Of a stretch of 64,000 nt of DNA, positions 41,538-48,381 are shown in pieces. How positions within the stretch are numbered: position 1 is the stretch's first letter; each line of letters begins with the position of its first letter. Origin of the DNA: Candidatus Bathyarchaeota archaeon (lineage in GTDB: Archaea; Thermoproteota; Bathyarchaeia; TCS64); contig JAPKYO010000066.1 of assembly GCA_026394265.1 (NCBI GenBank), positions 49,257-113,256 on the forward strand, written 5' to 3'. The notes under the pieces are model-generated. The model was not told the DNA's origin. It did not search any database and saw only the letters and a program-made list of their open reading frames with translations. The position numbers and the translations under genes are program-made.

Positions 41538-42940
41538 AAGACACACGCGTACCAACCGGCGTCACCAACCTCGACGCCAGCCTAGAGGGAGGCATCCCCA
41601 GGGGAAACATGGTCCTCATAGCCGGAAACGCGGGCACCGGCAAGACCCTGCTCGCGGGCGAGTTCCTCTACTCGGGCGCCGCCGCGGGCGAGCAGTGCCT
41701 CTACGTCTCCCTCGCCGAGGGCAGGGCATCATTCATCGACTACATGCTCAAGGCGGGCAGGGACCTCGACGACCCCTCCCTCCCCGGCGTAGTGAACGTC
41801 ATGGACCTACTCACCGTAAAGGAGCAGGGAACTGAGACACTCATCGAGGGCCTCCTGGAACGCGTCGAGGAACTCGGCGCCCAGCGCCTAGTCATTGACT
41901 CATTCACCGCCCTCGCCACCGCCTTCGCCGAGCCCATCGACGCACGGGTCACGCTGCACATACTCGGCAAACTCACAAAGAGAAGCGGCTGCACCACGCT
42001 GCTCATAACCGAGATACCAAGCGGGGGCTCAAGCATCGGGATCGGCGTCGAGGAGTTCCTCGCCGACGGCATAATACTCCTAAAGCGAATGGGCGTCGGC
42101 GGCTCCGTCACAAGGAGCCTCGAGGTCGTGAAGATGAGGGGAACAGAGATCGGGGCCCCCCAGCAGCTATTCACACTACACAGGGGCTTCAAGGCACTCG
42201 AGCCGTTCCGCGAGAAGCCACGCAACGGCGGCCCGCCCTTCCACCCCACGGCAGACAGCGGTGACAGGTACGGGACGGGAACCCCACAGCTCGACGCCGC
42301 CACCGGTGGCCTCCGACGGGGCGACACCATGCTCATCAGACTAGGCGAAGGCGTCCCCCCCATCGCCCCCGCCCTCCTACTCGCTCCCCTCAGGGCCAAC
42401 TTCATACACGGCGGCAGACCCGTCACCATGATCCCCCCCGGAGGAACCGGCCCCGACAGGATAGCCCGCTTCGACGAAGCCTACGGAGTCACCCAGACCC
42501 AGCTAAACAGGCTTCTCAGGGTCTACACGCCCGACCCGGCACACGAGGCCCCCTACGCCATAAGGCTCGACGACCCCCAGAACAACCAGAGGAGACTCGC
42601 TGAGGAGGAGACGCGCCTCCACGAGGCCACGGGCAAACCCCTCCTCAGGATAATATACGTCGACGGCTTCGAAGACCTATGCCCCGGGGAACAGGCGCGG
42701 CGGATGCTCGACGCCAAGTCCCGGCAGACCAAGAACGAGGGCGGCCTCCTCGTACTCCTCACGCAGCCAGGATCCGAGTCGGAGCGCCACGCCTCAAACC
42801 TCTCCAACACCCAGCTAACCATCGGTAACGAGCAGGGCGTCTTCCTCCTGCAGGGACTCCAGCCCCGGACGCAGCTATATGCGCTGGAGATGGAGGACGG
42901 CGCGAGCTACCCGAAGGTCCGGCTCACGCCGATGCAGTAA
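41534..42940 (+). CDS. Double KaiC/RadA-like ATPase with inactive second half
   Basis: 468 residues made of two RecA/KaiC domains. Half 1 (1-225) is complete: VPTGVTNLDASLEGGIPRGN, Walker A GNAGTGKT (31-38), the catalytic Glu block and Walker B RLVIDSFTAL, plus TTLLITEIPSGG. Half 2 (about 245-468) starts YGTGTPQLDAATGGLRRGDTM, a KaiC-like start. Its Walker A is lost (RLGEGVPPIAPA, no GKT), although IIYVDGFEDL resembles Walker B. KaiC-like proteins in archaea act in signalling and in control of archaellum or motility (ArlH-type). Start TTG 41534 overlaps the previous stop. It may link nucleotide state to TrmB-controlled genes (inference). Confidence 0.85.
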   Translation: MKDTRVPTGVTNLDASLEGGIPRGNMVLIAGNAGTGKTLLAGEFLYSGAAAGEQCLYVSLAEGRASFIDYMLKAGRDLDDPSLPGVVNVMDLLTVKEQGTETLIEGLLERVEELGAQRLVIDSFTALATAFAEPIDARVTLHILGKLTKRSGCTTLLITEIPSGGSSIGIGVEEFLADGIILLKRMGVGGSVTRSLEVVKMRGTEIGAPQQLFTLHRGFKALEPFREKPRNGGPPFHPTADSGDRYGTGTPQLDAATGGLRRGDTMLIRLGEGVPPIAPALLLAPLRANFIHGGRPVTMIPPGGTGPDRIARFDEAYGVTQTQLNRLLRVYTPDPAHEAPYAIRLDDPQNNQRRLAEEETRLHEATGKPLLRIIYVDGFEDLCPGEQARRMLDAKSRQTKNEGGLLVLLTQPGSESERHASNLSNTQLTIGNEQGVFLLQGLQPRTQLYALEMEDGASYPKVRLTPMQ

Positions 42941-42952
42941 AACTAGAATGAG

Positions 42953-43195
42953 TCACTTGAGGAGCGCGGAGATCTGCTCGTCCGTGGCGCCCTTCTCGAT
43001 GGCGATCTTCTCCTCGAGGGGCTTGAGGTGGTTCACGTTCACCCTTCGGCGGCGCACACCCGAGACCTGCTTCGGCCCCGTGACGAGGGCGAAGTTCTTG
43101 TCCATGAGGTCGACTATGACGCAGCGCTTACCGGCGTCCCTACCGGAGGTCTTCACGCAGACCCTCCCAACATCAAATGCAGGCACAATGCTCAC
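42953..43195 (-). CDS. rpl14e: Ribosomal protein L14e
   Basis: 80 residues of the large-subunit protein L14e (KOW-like SH3 barrel). It opens FDVGRVCVKTSGRDAGKRCVIVDLMDKNFALVTGP, then the basic RRRRVNVNHLKPLEEKI. L14e is present in many Thermoproteota and some Euryarchaeota. Its ATG overlaps the cmk stop by 4 nt. It is the last gene of a DUF106-cmk-L14e operon, a standard archaeal block normally followed by cbf5. No Cbf5 gene follows here; instead it converges with the KaiC gene. Confidence 0.95.
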   Translation of the reverse strand: MSIVPAFDVGRVCVKTSGRDAGKRCVIVDLMDKNFALVTGPKQVSGVRRRRVNVNHLKPLEEKIAIEKGATDEQISALLK

Positions 43196-43740
43196 CTTTC
43201 GACCATGTATGCTTCGACGACGTTTTTAAGGATATGCGCCACGCCCTCCGCGTCGAAGTGCGCCGTGTTTAGAACCAGGTCGTAGATGCTGAGGTCACCG
43301 ATGTCGTACCCGTAGTAGCGGCGGAACCGGTCAAGCTCCGCCTCCTCCCGTAGCCGCGTCTCCCTCTCAACCTCCCCCGCGTCCCTCCCCTCCCTGCCAG
43401 CTATCCGGCGCACCCTGACCTCCAGCGGCGCCGTGAGGTAGATGCGGAGGTCCGGGTCAACCGCCACCCAGCCGGAGAGAGTCGCGTCGAGGACCACGCC
43501 CCCCTTCCGCGTCTCCTCCCTGGCGCGGTCATCGAGAAACCTGTCGAAGGCGTCGTCCTCCGCCGCGATGCGCGTCATCTCCTCGAGGGAGACGCCGAGC
43601 TGCGCCGCCCGGTCCCTGAATAGGGACCCAGTCGAGACATGTCTTAAGCCGAATGAATCCGCCAGCTTCGTGGCCTGCGTTGATCTGCCGGAGCCGTGTG
43701 GCCCGGCCACAGTGAGAACGAGTCCCCGCTTAGCCTTCAT
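43192..43740 (-). CDS. cmk: Cytidylate kinase, archaeal type
   Basis: About 182 residues from ATG 43740 (MKAKRG); the longer frame is not conserved and overlaps DUF106. CMK phosphorylates CMP and dCMP using ATP. The P-loop is AGPHGSGRSTQA, where the almost invariant GK(S/T) Lys is Arg (R19). The LID/NMP parts FGLRHVSTGSLFRDRAAQLG, LDATLSGWVAVDP and IYLTAPLEVRVRRIAGREG are present. Most kinases need that Lys, so activity may be weaker or the Arg may substitute. It overlaps the downstream L14e gene by 4 nt and the upstream DUF106 gene by about 11 nt. Confidence 0.92.
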   Translation of the reverse strand: MKAKRGLVLTVAGPHGSGRSTQATKLADSFGLRHVSTGSLFRDRAAQLGVSLEEMTRIAAEDDAFDRFLDDRAREETRKGGVVLDATLSGWVAVDPDLRIYLTAPLEVRVRRIAGREGRDAGEVERETRLREEAELDRFRRYYGYDIGDLSIYDLVLNTAHFDAEGVAHILKNVVEAYMVER

Positions 43741-44248
43741 CGACGGCCCTCTCCTCGGGGTCGATCTCGAATGTGAGGCCGAGGAGGCGGCTGATGATGA
43801 CACTTGAGGAGAAGCTGCAGAGGAGGTACCAGTTGGCGACGCTCAGCTCAAGCGGGATGAAGGGGAACTGGAAGGGGAAGAAGGCGATTATCGTGTTGCC
43901 GAAGAAGCCGCCCAGCAGCTGCCAGATGAGTAGGAACGGGATCATGAAGAATAGGCTGATCTTCATCCTGTCCATGCTCATCTTGCTCTGCTGCCCCATG
44001 ACCTCCTGCTGCTTCTTCTGCGCCTTGTCGATCGCCCTCTGGTTGCCGCTCTTCGCCGCCTCCATCATCTGGTGCTGCGCGCGTGCGCTGTCCAGCATCA
44101 TCTTCCTGTAGGACTTCAGGTCGGTCATCCGGGCGTTCACGAAGCTCGTGAGTAGGCCGAGGCTGACGGCGATGGCGAGGATGGCGTATGTGGCAAATGG
44201 TGGGGTCTTCAGGAAGTCGAGTTCTAGGGCTACGATGGCGGGCAGCAT
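43730..44248 (-). CDS. DUF106 membrane insertase (EMC3/YidC-like)
   Basis: This 172-residue protein belongs to DUF106/TMCO1-EMC3, the archaeal YidC-like insertases that help proteins enter the membrane beside SecYEG. There are three hydrophobic segments (FATYAILAIAVSLGLLTSF; KISLFFMIPFLLIWQLLGGFFG; VANWYLLCSFSSSVIISRLLG) and a long cytoplasmic coiled coil between the first two (RMTDLKSYRKMMLDSARAQ...KKQQEVM). The family is usually encoded with secY, adk, cmk and L14e, as here with cmk and L14e. secY is not in the window. Confidence 0.93.
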   Translation of the reverse strand: MLPAIVALELDFLKTPPFATYAILAIAVSLGLLTSFVNARMTDLKSYRKMMLDSARAQHQMMEAAKSGNQRAIDKAQKKQQEVMGQQSKMSMDRMKISLFFMIPFLLIWQLLGGFFGNTIIAFFPFQFPFIPLELSVANWYLLCSFSSSVIISRLLGLTFEIDPEERAVDEG

Positions 44249-44295
44249 CCTTGATCCTTACCCGCCTATCCGCGCCCTAGGGATAAAAACTGTTC

Positions 44296-45834
44296 TCATT
44301 CGGCGACTAGCTGGCACAGCTTCTTCCAGCTGAGGCAGATTGTCTTCGGGTGCGCCGCCTTCGCCTCATCCAGCTTCCCAACCACGGTGTTCACGGGCGC
44401 CTTCAGCGCCTCAGCAGGGTTCGCGTAGGCCAGTTCGCAGGTCCTCTTCACGACCTCGATGAAGTCGTCGAGCGCCTCGAGGGGCTCCGTCTCGGTCGGC
44501 TCTATCATGAGTGCCTCGTGGACGATGAGGGGGAAGTAGATGGTGGATGCGTGCATGCCGCTGTCGAGCAGGTTCTTCGCCACATTCAGGGCGCGTACCG
44601 TCGTGTCCGCGTTCAGCTTCTCGGCGCTCAGCACGGCCTCGTGCATTCGGGGCTTCTCGGGCGCGAAGGGCAGGCTGAGTCCCTTTGTGTTCATGAGCTT
44701 CCTGGCGATGTAGTTGGCGTTGAGGACGCTAAGCTCCGAGGCCTCACGTAGCCCGTCGGGGCCCATCGTGAGCATGTAGGCGTAGGCCTTGAGCATGACG
44801 TTGACGTTGCCGTAGTAGCCGTGGACTTTGCCGATACTCTTGGGCTTGTCGTAGCTGAGTGCGTACTTGCCGTCCTTGTAGGTGATGTCTGGGACGGGTA
44901 GGTACTTGGCGAGGATGGCTTTGCATCCTACTGGGCCGCTGCCCGGGCCGCCTCCGCCGTGGGGGGTGCTGAATGTCTTGTGGAGGTTGACGTGGACGAC
45001 GTCGAATCCCATGTCTCCGGGGCGGCACTTGCCCATGATTGCGTTGAGGTTCGCGCCGTCGTAGTACATGAGGCCGCCGGCCTTATGCACGATCTCGGCT
45101 ATCTCCGCGATCTGGTGGTCGAAGAGACCGAGGGTGTTGGGGTTCGTGAGCATTAGTCCAGCAGTCTGGGGGCCGACCACAGCCCTAAGTGCCTCGAGGT
45201 TGACCGTGCCCTCGGGTGTCGAGGGTACCTCGACGATCTTGTACCCAGCCATCGCTGCAGATGCGGGGTTCGTGCCGTGTGCGCTGTCGGGGACTATGAT
45301 CTCGGTGCGCTGCGCCGCCTCGCCGCGGTCATGGTGGTAGGCGCGTATGAGCATGATGCCCGTCCACTCGCCGTGGGCGCCCGCCGCGGGCTGGAGGGTA
45401 GCGTCATCCATACCCGTGACGGAGAGGTAGCCCTGCTTGAGCCTGTAGAGGAACTCTAGTACGCCCTGGACGGTGGATGGGTCCTGGTCGGGGTGTGCCT
45501 CCGTGAGGCTGGGGTGCCCCGCGAGGACCTCGTTGATTATGGGGTTGTACTTCATGGTGCAGCTGCCGAGGGGGTAGATGAGGCCAGAGTTTACGCCGTA
45601 GTTCATCTGGCTAAGGTGGACGTAGTGGCGTAGGACCTCCATCTCGCTGACCTCGGGGAGCCCCGGGGGTGTCTCACGGGCGATGCCCTGGGGGACAAGC
45701 CACTCGACGTTGACCTCGTCCCTTATCTCAGTCTCAGCCTCCGGCGGGTGGAAGCCGTATCTGCCCGCGTGGCTGAGCTCGAAGACAAGGGGCTCCTCCC
45801 AGTCTGCTTGCCTGAATTTGCGTATCGTCATCAC
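44296..45834 (-). CDS. gcvPB: Glycine dehydrogenase (decarboxylating), subunit 2
   Basis: The 512-residue beta part of the split P-protein. It contains the PLP-binding Lys in NLHKTFSTPHGGGGPGSGPVG, plus GSCTMKYNPIIN, QPAAGAHGEWTG, DSAHGTNPASAAMAG and NPNTLGLFD. With subunit 1 it decarboxylates glycine and passes the aminomethyl group to GcvH. In archaea the two-gene form is the norm. It overlaps gcvPA (4 nt) and so is co-translated. gcvT and gcvH are not in the window. Confidence 0.97.
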   Translation of the reverse strand: MMTIRKFRQADWEEPLVFELSHAGRYGFHPPEAETEIRDEVNVEWLVPQGIARETPPGLPEVSEMEVLRHYVHLSQMNYGVNSGLIYPLGSCTMKYNPIINEVLAGHPSLTEAHPDQDPSTVQGVLEFLYRLKQGYLSVTGMDDATLQPAAGAHGEWTGIMLIRAYHHDRGEAAQRTEIIVPDSAHGTNPASAAMAGYKIVEVPSTPEGTVNLEALRAVVGPQTAGLMLTNPNTLGLFDHQIAEIAEIVHKAGGLMYYDGANLNAIMGKCRPGDMGFDVVHVNLHKTFSTPHGGGGPGSGPVGCKAILAKYLPVPDITYKDGKYALSYDKPKSIGKVHGYYGNVNVMLKAYAYMLTMGPDGLREASELSVLNANYIARKLMNTKGLSLPFAPEKPRMHEAVLSAEKLNADTTVRALNVAKNLLDSGMHASTIYFPLIVHEALMIEPTETEPLEALDDFIEVVKRTCELAYANPAEALKAPVNTVVGKLDEAKAAHPKTICLSWKKLCQLVAE

Positions 45835-47210
45835 TGGGTCGCCTCCCTGAGCGCGGCAACCATGCCATCTATGTCCTTCTTTGTGTGCATCTCGGTGACG
45901 CAGAAGAGGGCGGATTCGCCGAGTTCGGGGAACTCGGGCTTGAGGGGCTTGCCCCCCTGGTAGCCGTGTGCGAGGAGAACCTTGTTTACGTCGGCTGCCT
46001 TCTTATTCGTGTACTTGACGGTGAACTCCTTGAAGTGGTAGGAGTTGAATGCGGGGGCCTTTACGCCGTCGAGGTCGTTTATCCTGCGCATGGCGTAGTG
46101 CGCCCTGCTGGTGCAGGTCTCGGCGAGGTCCTTGAGGCCGTTGGGGCCGAGTAGGCTGAGGTAGACTGCGCTCGCAACGCTGCAGAGTGCCTCGTTGCTG
46201 CAGATGTTGCTTGTGGCCTTCTCGCGGCGTATGTGCTGCTCGCGTGTCTGGAGTGTCATTACGTATGCGCGGCGCTTGTCGGCGATGGCTTCTGTTACGC
46301 CTATGATGCGGCCGGGCATCTGGCGGATTATGGCGTTGTCGTGGTTGCAGGCGAAGATGCCGAGGAGGGGCCCGCCGAAGCTCATGTGGTTGCCGAGGAG
46401 CTGACCCTCACCCACGACGACGTCGACGCCGTAGCTGCCCGGCGCCTTGAGTAACCCAAGGCTTATCGGGTCGACGCCCGCGATGAAGAGCGCCTTCTTG
46501 TCGTGCGCGATCTCGCCGATGGTTTCGACGTTCTCTTCGGTGAAGCCGAGGTAGCTGGGGGTCTCGACGTAGACGGCGGCGGTCTTGTCATCGACCTTGT
46601 TCTTGAGGTCTTCGAGGTCCATCATGCCGGTCTCGGGGTTGTGGTTGACCTTCTCGATGTGGATGCCGGCGGGGCCGGTGTAGGTCTTGAGGACGGCTAG
46701 GCGGGCGGGGCTGATGAAGCTGGGGACGAGTATGGTGTCGCGGTGGTTGAGTCTGCTGGCGAGTAGCGCGGATTCGCCGAGGGCGCTGCTCCAGTCGTAC
46801 ATGCTGGCGTTTGCGACGGCCATCTCGACGAGTTCGCAGATGAGGCTCTGGTACTCGAAGATGGATTGGAGCATGCCCTGGCTTATCTCGGGCTGGTAGG
46901 GGGTGTAGCTTGTGAGGAACTCGGCGCGGTGGATGACCTCGTCTACGACGCTTGGGACGTAGTGGGGCCAGACTCCTCCGCCGAGGAAGGGCGCGCATTT
47001 GAGGTGTGTGTTCTTCTCGAGGGTGTCTGAGACGAGTTTCTTCATCTCCTGCTCCGTGTAGGGGCCTGGGACCTGTAGCTCGCCTTTGAATCTGAGTTTC
47101 TCGGGGATGTTGATGTAGAGGTCGTCGATCGATTGGATGCCGATCTCCGCCATCATCTTCTCCTTTATTTCGGGTACGCTGTTCGGTAGGTACGGGTGGG
47201 CTCTGCTCAT
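45831..47210 (-). CDS. gcvPA: Glycine dehydrogenase (decarboxylating), subunit 1
   Basis: The 459-residue alpha part of split P-protein. It begins with HPYLPNSVPEIKEKMMAEIG, then FLGGGVWPHYVPSVVDEVIHRAEFLTSYTPYQPE, the family hallmark. DGMTALAES-like YDWSSALGESALLASRLN, VVGEGQLLGNHMSFGGPLLGIFA and QTREQHIRREKATSNICSNEAL follow. It folds like aminotransferases but lacks the PLP Lys. It is the first gene of the operon. TTAAATCC on the minus strand about 40 nt upstream may be its TATA box. Confidence 0.97.
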   Translation of the reverse strand: MSRAHPYLPNSVPEIKEKMMAEIGIQSIDDLYINIPEKLRFKGELQVPGPYTEQEMKKLVSDTLEKNTHLKCAPFLGGGVWPHYVPSVVDEVIHRAEFLTSYTPYQPEISQGMLQSIFEYQSLICELVEMAVANASMYDWSSALGESALLASRLNHRDTILVPSFISPARLAVLKTYTGPAGIHIEKVNHNPETGMMDLEDLKNKVDDKTAAVYVETPSYLGFTEENVETIGEIAHDKKALFIAGVDPISLGLLKAPGSYGVDVVVGEGQLLGNHMSFGGPLLGIFACNHDNAIIRQMPGRIIGVTEAIADKRRAYVMTLQTREQHIRREKATSNICSNEALCSVASAVYLSLLGPNGLKDLAETCTSRAHYAMRRINDLDGVKAPAFNSYHFKEFTVKYTNKKAADVNKVLLAHGYQGGKPLKPEFPELGESALFCVTEMHTKKDIDGMVAALREATQ

Positions 47211-47300
47211 GCGGTTGCCTCCAACTTGTATGGTTCTCCTCTGTTCGGGGATTTAACCGCTTACTCGGTGTGTGTGGGTTGTTTTTAGTTGGGGGTGTAG

Positions 47301-47323
47301 CAACAACATCGTGCGGGTTGTTG
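47301..47323. repeat. Inverted repeat CAACAAC/GTTGTTG
   Basis: CAACAAC (47301-47307) and GTTGTTG (47317-47323) are exact inverse copies with a 9-nt loop. It lies about 90 nt before gcvPA and could be an operator or RNA hairpin. Confidence 0.55.
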
Positions 47324-47436
47324 AGTGGTTCCTATTGATTTGTGGGGGGGTGGTGTTTCGTTTTGCTTGTCTGTGTTAATTTTCTGGGGCGGGTGGGTGC
47401 TTTGGCGCTATTTAAGGGGGGTGTTATGGGGTGTAA

Positions 47437-47452
47437 CAACATGAAGGTGTTG
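47437..47452. repeat. Inverted repeat CAACA/TGTTG
   Basis: CAACA (47437-47441), loop TGAAGG, TGTTG (47448-47452). It shares the preceding GGGGTGTA(G/A) text with the repeat at 47301, so the pair may be a duplicated site. Confidence 0.45.
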
Positions 47453-47548
47453 GTGGGGGCGTGTGTTGGGTGGTCGTCTCGGGCGTCGTAGGCGTTTCCG
47501 GTGGGAATTTATATCTCGTCGCCTCCTCTCGGAGGGAAGGCGACTGAG

Positions 47549-47752
47549 TTGCACAGGGTCACCATTGACTACGATAAGTGCGTCTACTGTAGGACCTGCG
47601 TGAGCATCTGCCCCTGGGGCGTCTACGAGGACACGGGGGACAAGGTCGAAGTGACACACATGAAGGATTGCGTCTGCTGCATGAGCTGCGTCGCGCCCTG
47701 CCCGACGGATGCGATCACAGTCGTGGAAGACCCCGCCTACCTCAACAAGTAA
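47549..47752 (+). CDS. 2[4Fe-4S] ferredoxin
   Basis: About 67 residues from TTG 47549 (MHRVTIDYDKC). Two clusters are bound by CVYCRTCVSICP and CVCCMSCVAPCP, each CxxCxxCxxxCP. This is the low-potential clostridial-type ferredoxin used by archaeal 2-oxoacid oxidoreductases. The frame could begin at GTG 47501, but TATA ATTTATATC near 47508 and the purine-rich GGAGGG at about 47530 favour the shorter form. There is no adjacent partner enzyme. Confidence 0.93.
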   Translation: MHRVTIDYDKCVYCRTCVSICPWGVYEDTGDKVEVTHMKDCVCCMSCVAPCPTDAITVVEDPAYLNK

Positions 47753-47780
47753 CCACCCGCGATTCATAGCGGTAGTACCT

Positions 47781-47792
47781 ACTAGCTTTATT
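47781..47792 (-). repeat. Partial inverted copy of the 26-bp repeat
   Basis: ACTAGCTTTATT is the inverse of the first 12 bases of the repeat (AATAAAGCTAGT). Together with copy 1 (47797) it makes a palindrome-like pair around TATA. Confidence 0.5.
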
Positions 47793-47796
47793 ATAA

Positions 47797-47822
47797 AATA
47801 AAGCTGGTAATTACGATCTATT
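47797..47822 (+). repeat. 26-bp direct repeat, copy 1
   Basis: Starts AATAAAGCTGGTAATTAC and ends GATCTATT. It matches copy 3 at 24 of 26 positions. It lies between the ferredoxin gene and copy 2, 72 nt before copy 2. Confidence 0.7.
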
Positions 47823-47894
47823 AGTCTCCGGTTCTCCAAAAAAAGAGAAAAAATGGTGTATCTGTCTACCCCCATATGGAAACGATTAGAAAAT

Positions 47895-47920
47895 AATAAA
47901 GCTAGTAATAACTATCTATA
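47895..47920 (+). repeat. 26-bp direct repeat, copy 2 (directly before the Cas2-like gene)
   Basis: Starts AATAAAGCTAGTAATAAC and ends TATCTATA, 24 of 26 matches to copy 3. It ends 5 nt before ATG 47926. A TATA-like AATAATAAA overlaps its left end at the right distance for a leaderless start. It could thus be a promoter/operator. Confidence 0.75.
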
Positions 47921-47925
47921 CAGCC

Positions 47926-48204
47926 ATGCCTCGCAAGAGCCTAGCCGAGGAGCTATACGAGGACGAGGAAGACTGCGTGGACGAAGACGGTCACTGGATC
48001 GTCGTCTACGACTTCGAGGGGAAGCCGAATCCGAGGTTCTGGGTGAATCTGCGTCGATTATCTACCCTTGGTGCCGGTTCGAGGCTTCTCCAGTTCAGCG
48101 TCTACATGACGGGCAGTCGCAGGATTGCCCGCGTCGCCGTGCTTCTCGCCAGACACTACGGTGCGTCAGTCGAGGTATTCAGGGCAGAGCAGGTAAACCC
48201 GTAG
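47926..48204 (+). CDS. Cas2/VapD-like small protein
   Basis: 92 residues. After an acidic tail (residues 5-22, LAEELYEDEEDCVDED) comes a ferredoxin-like pattern. It has WIVVYDF (beta 1, with Asp29 where Cas2 nucleases have the catalytic Asp), then PRFWVNLRRLSTLG (alpha 1), LLQFSVYMT (beta 2; compare 'VQYSVF' in Cas2), RRIARVAVLLARHYG (alpha 2) and ASVEVFRAE (beta). Cas2 and VapD share this fold. Cas2 works with Cas1 in spacer capture; VapD cuts RNA. There is no Cas1 nearby. It lies between repeat copies 2 and 3. Family placement is by pattern only, so it may be a new Cas2-like lineage. Confidence 0.6.
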   Translation: MPRKSLAEELYEDEEDCVDEDGHWIVVYDFEGKPNPRFWVNLRRLSTLGAGSRLLQFSVYMTGSRRIARVAVLLARHYGASVEVFRAEQVNP

Positions 48205-48237
48205 GATAAAGTTTGTAGGAGCTCCATTTATTAAAAG

Positions 48238-48263
48238 AATAAAGCTAGTAATAACGATCTATT
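48238..48263 (+). repeat. 26-bp direct repeat, copy 3
   Basis: Starts AATAAAGCTAGTAATAAC, ends GATCTATT. It begins 33 nt after the Cas2-like stop codon and 119 nt before the M20 gene start. Copies 2 and 3 thus bracket the Cas2-like gene in direct orientation. Confidence 0.75.
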
Positions 48264-48381
48264 CCCGGTGGGGGCGCCTCAAACCAACGATAATCCCACA
48301 CCAAACGAGGCCGACGCGACGTGGTTTGTCTCCAAGAATGGGGGCTACGTCGCGTCCTCGAACCTCTTTTAACCACGCCCC

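Larger units (their letters stand above)
47211..47548. other. G/T-skewed intergenic region with two hairpins
   Basis: A 338-nt gap between divergent gcvPA and the ferredoxin gene, strongly G+T rich on the plus strand. It holds two short inverted repeats near 47301 and 47437. Both follow a GGGGTGTAGCAACAAC / GGGGTGTAACAAC sequence, so they look like relatives. A TATA box for the ferredoxin gene (ATTTATATC) lies near 47508. No glycine riboswitch core was recognised. Confidence 0.5.

Noticed and set aside
47211..47548. A glycine riboswitch before gcvPA
   Set aside because: No recognisable aptamer core; only short hairpins in G/T-rich DNA.
47853..48209. A 118-codon plus-strand frame overlapping the Cas2-like gene
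   Set aside because: Arg-rich shadow in another frame; the Cas2-like frame has strand/helix patterning and a promoter-proximal ATG.
47797..48263. A CRISPR array
   Set aside because: Only three copies, with very unequal spacing (72 and 317 nt) and a gene in one 'spacer'; no Cas1 or effector genes nearby.
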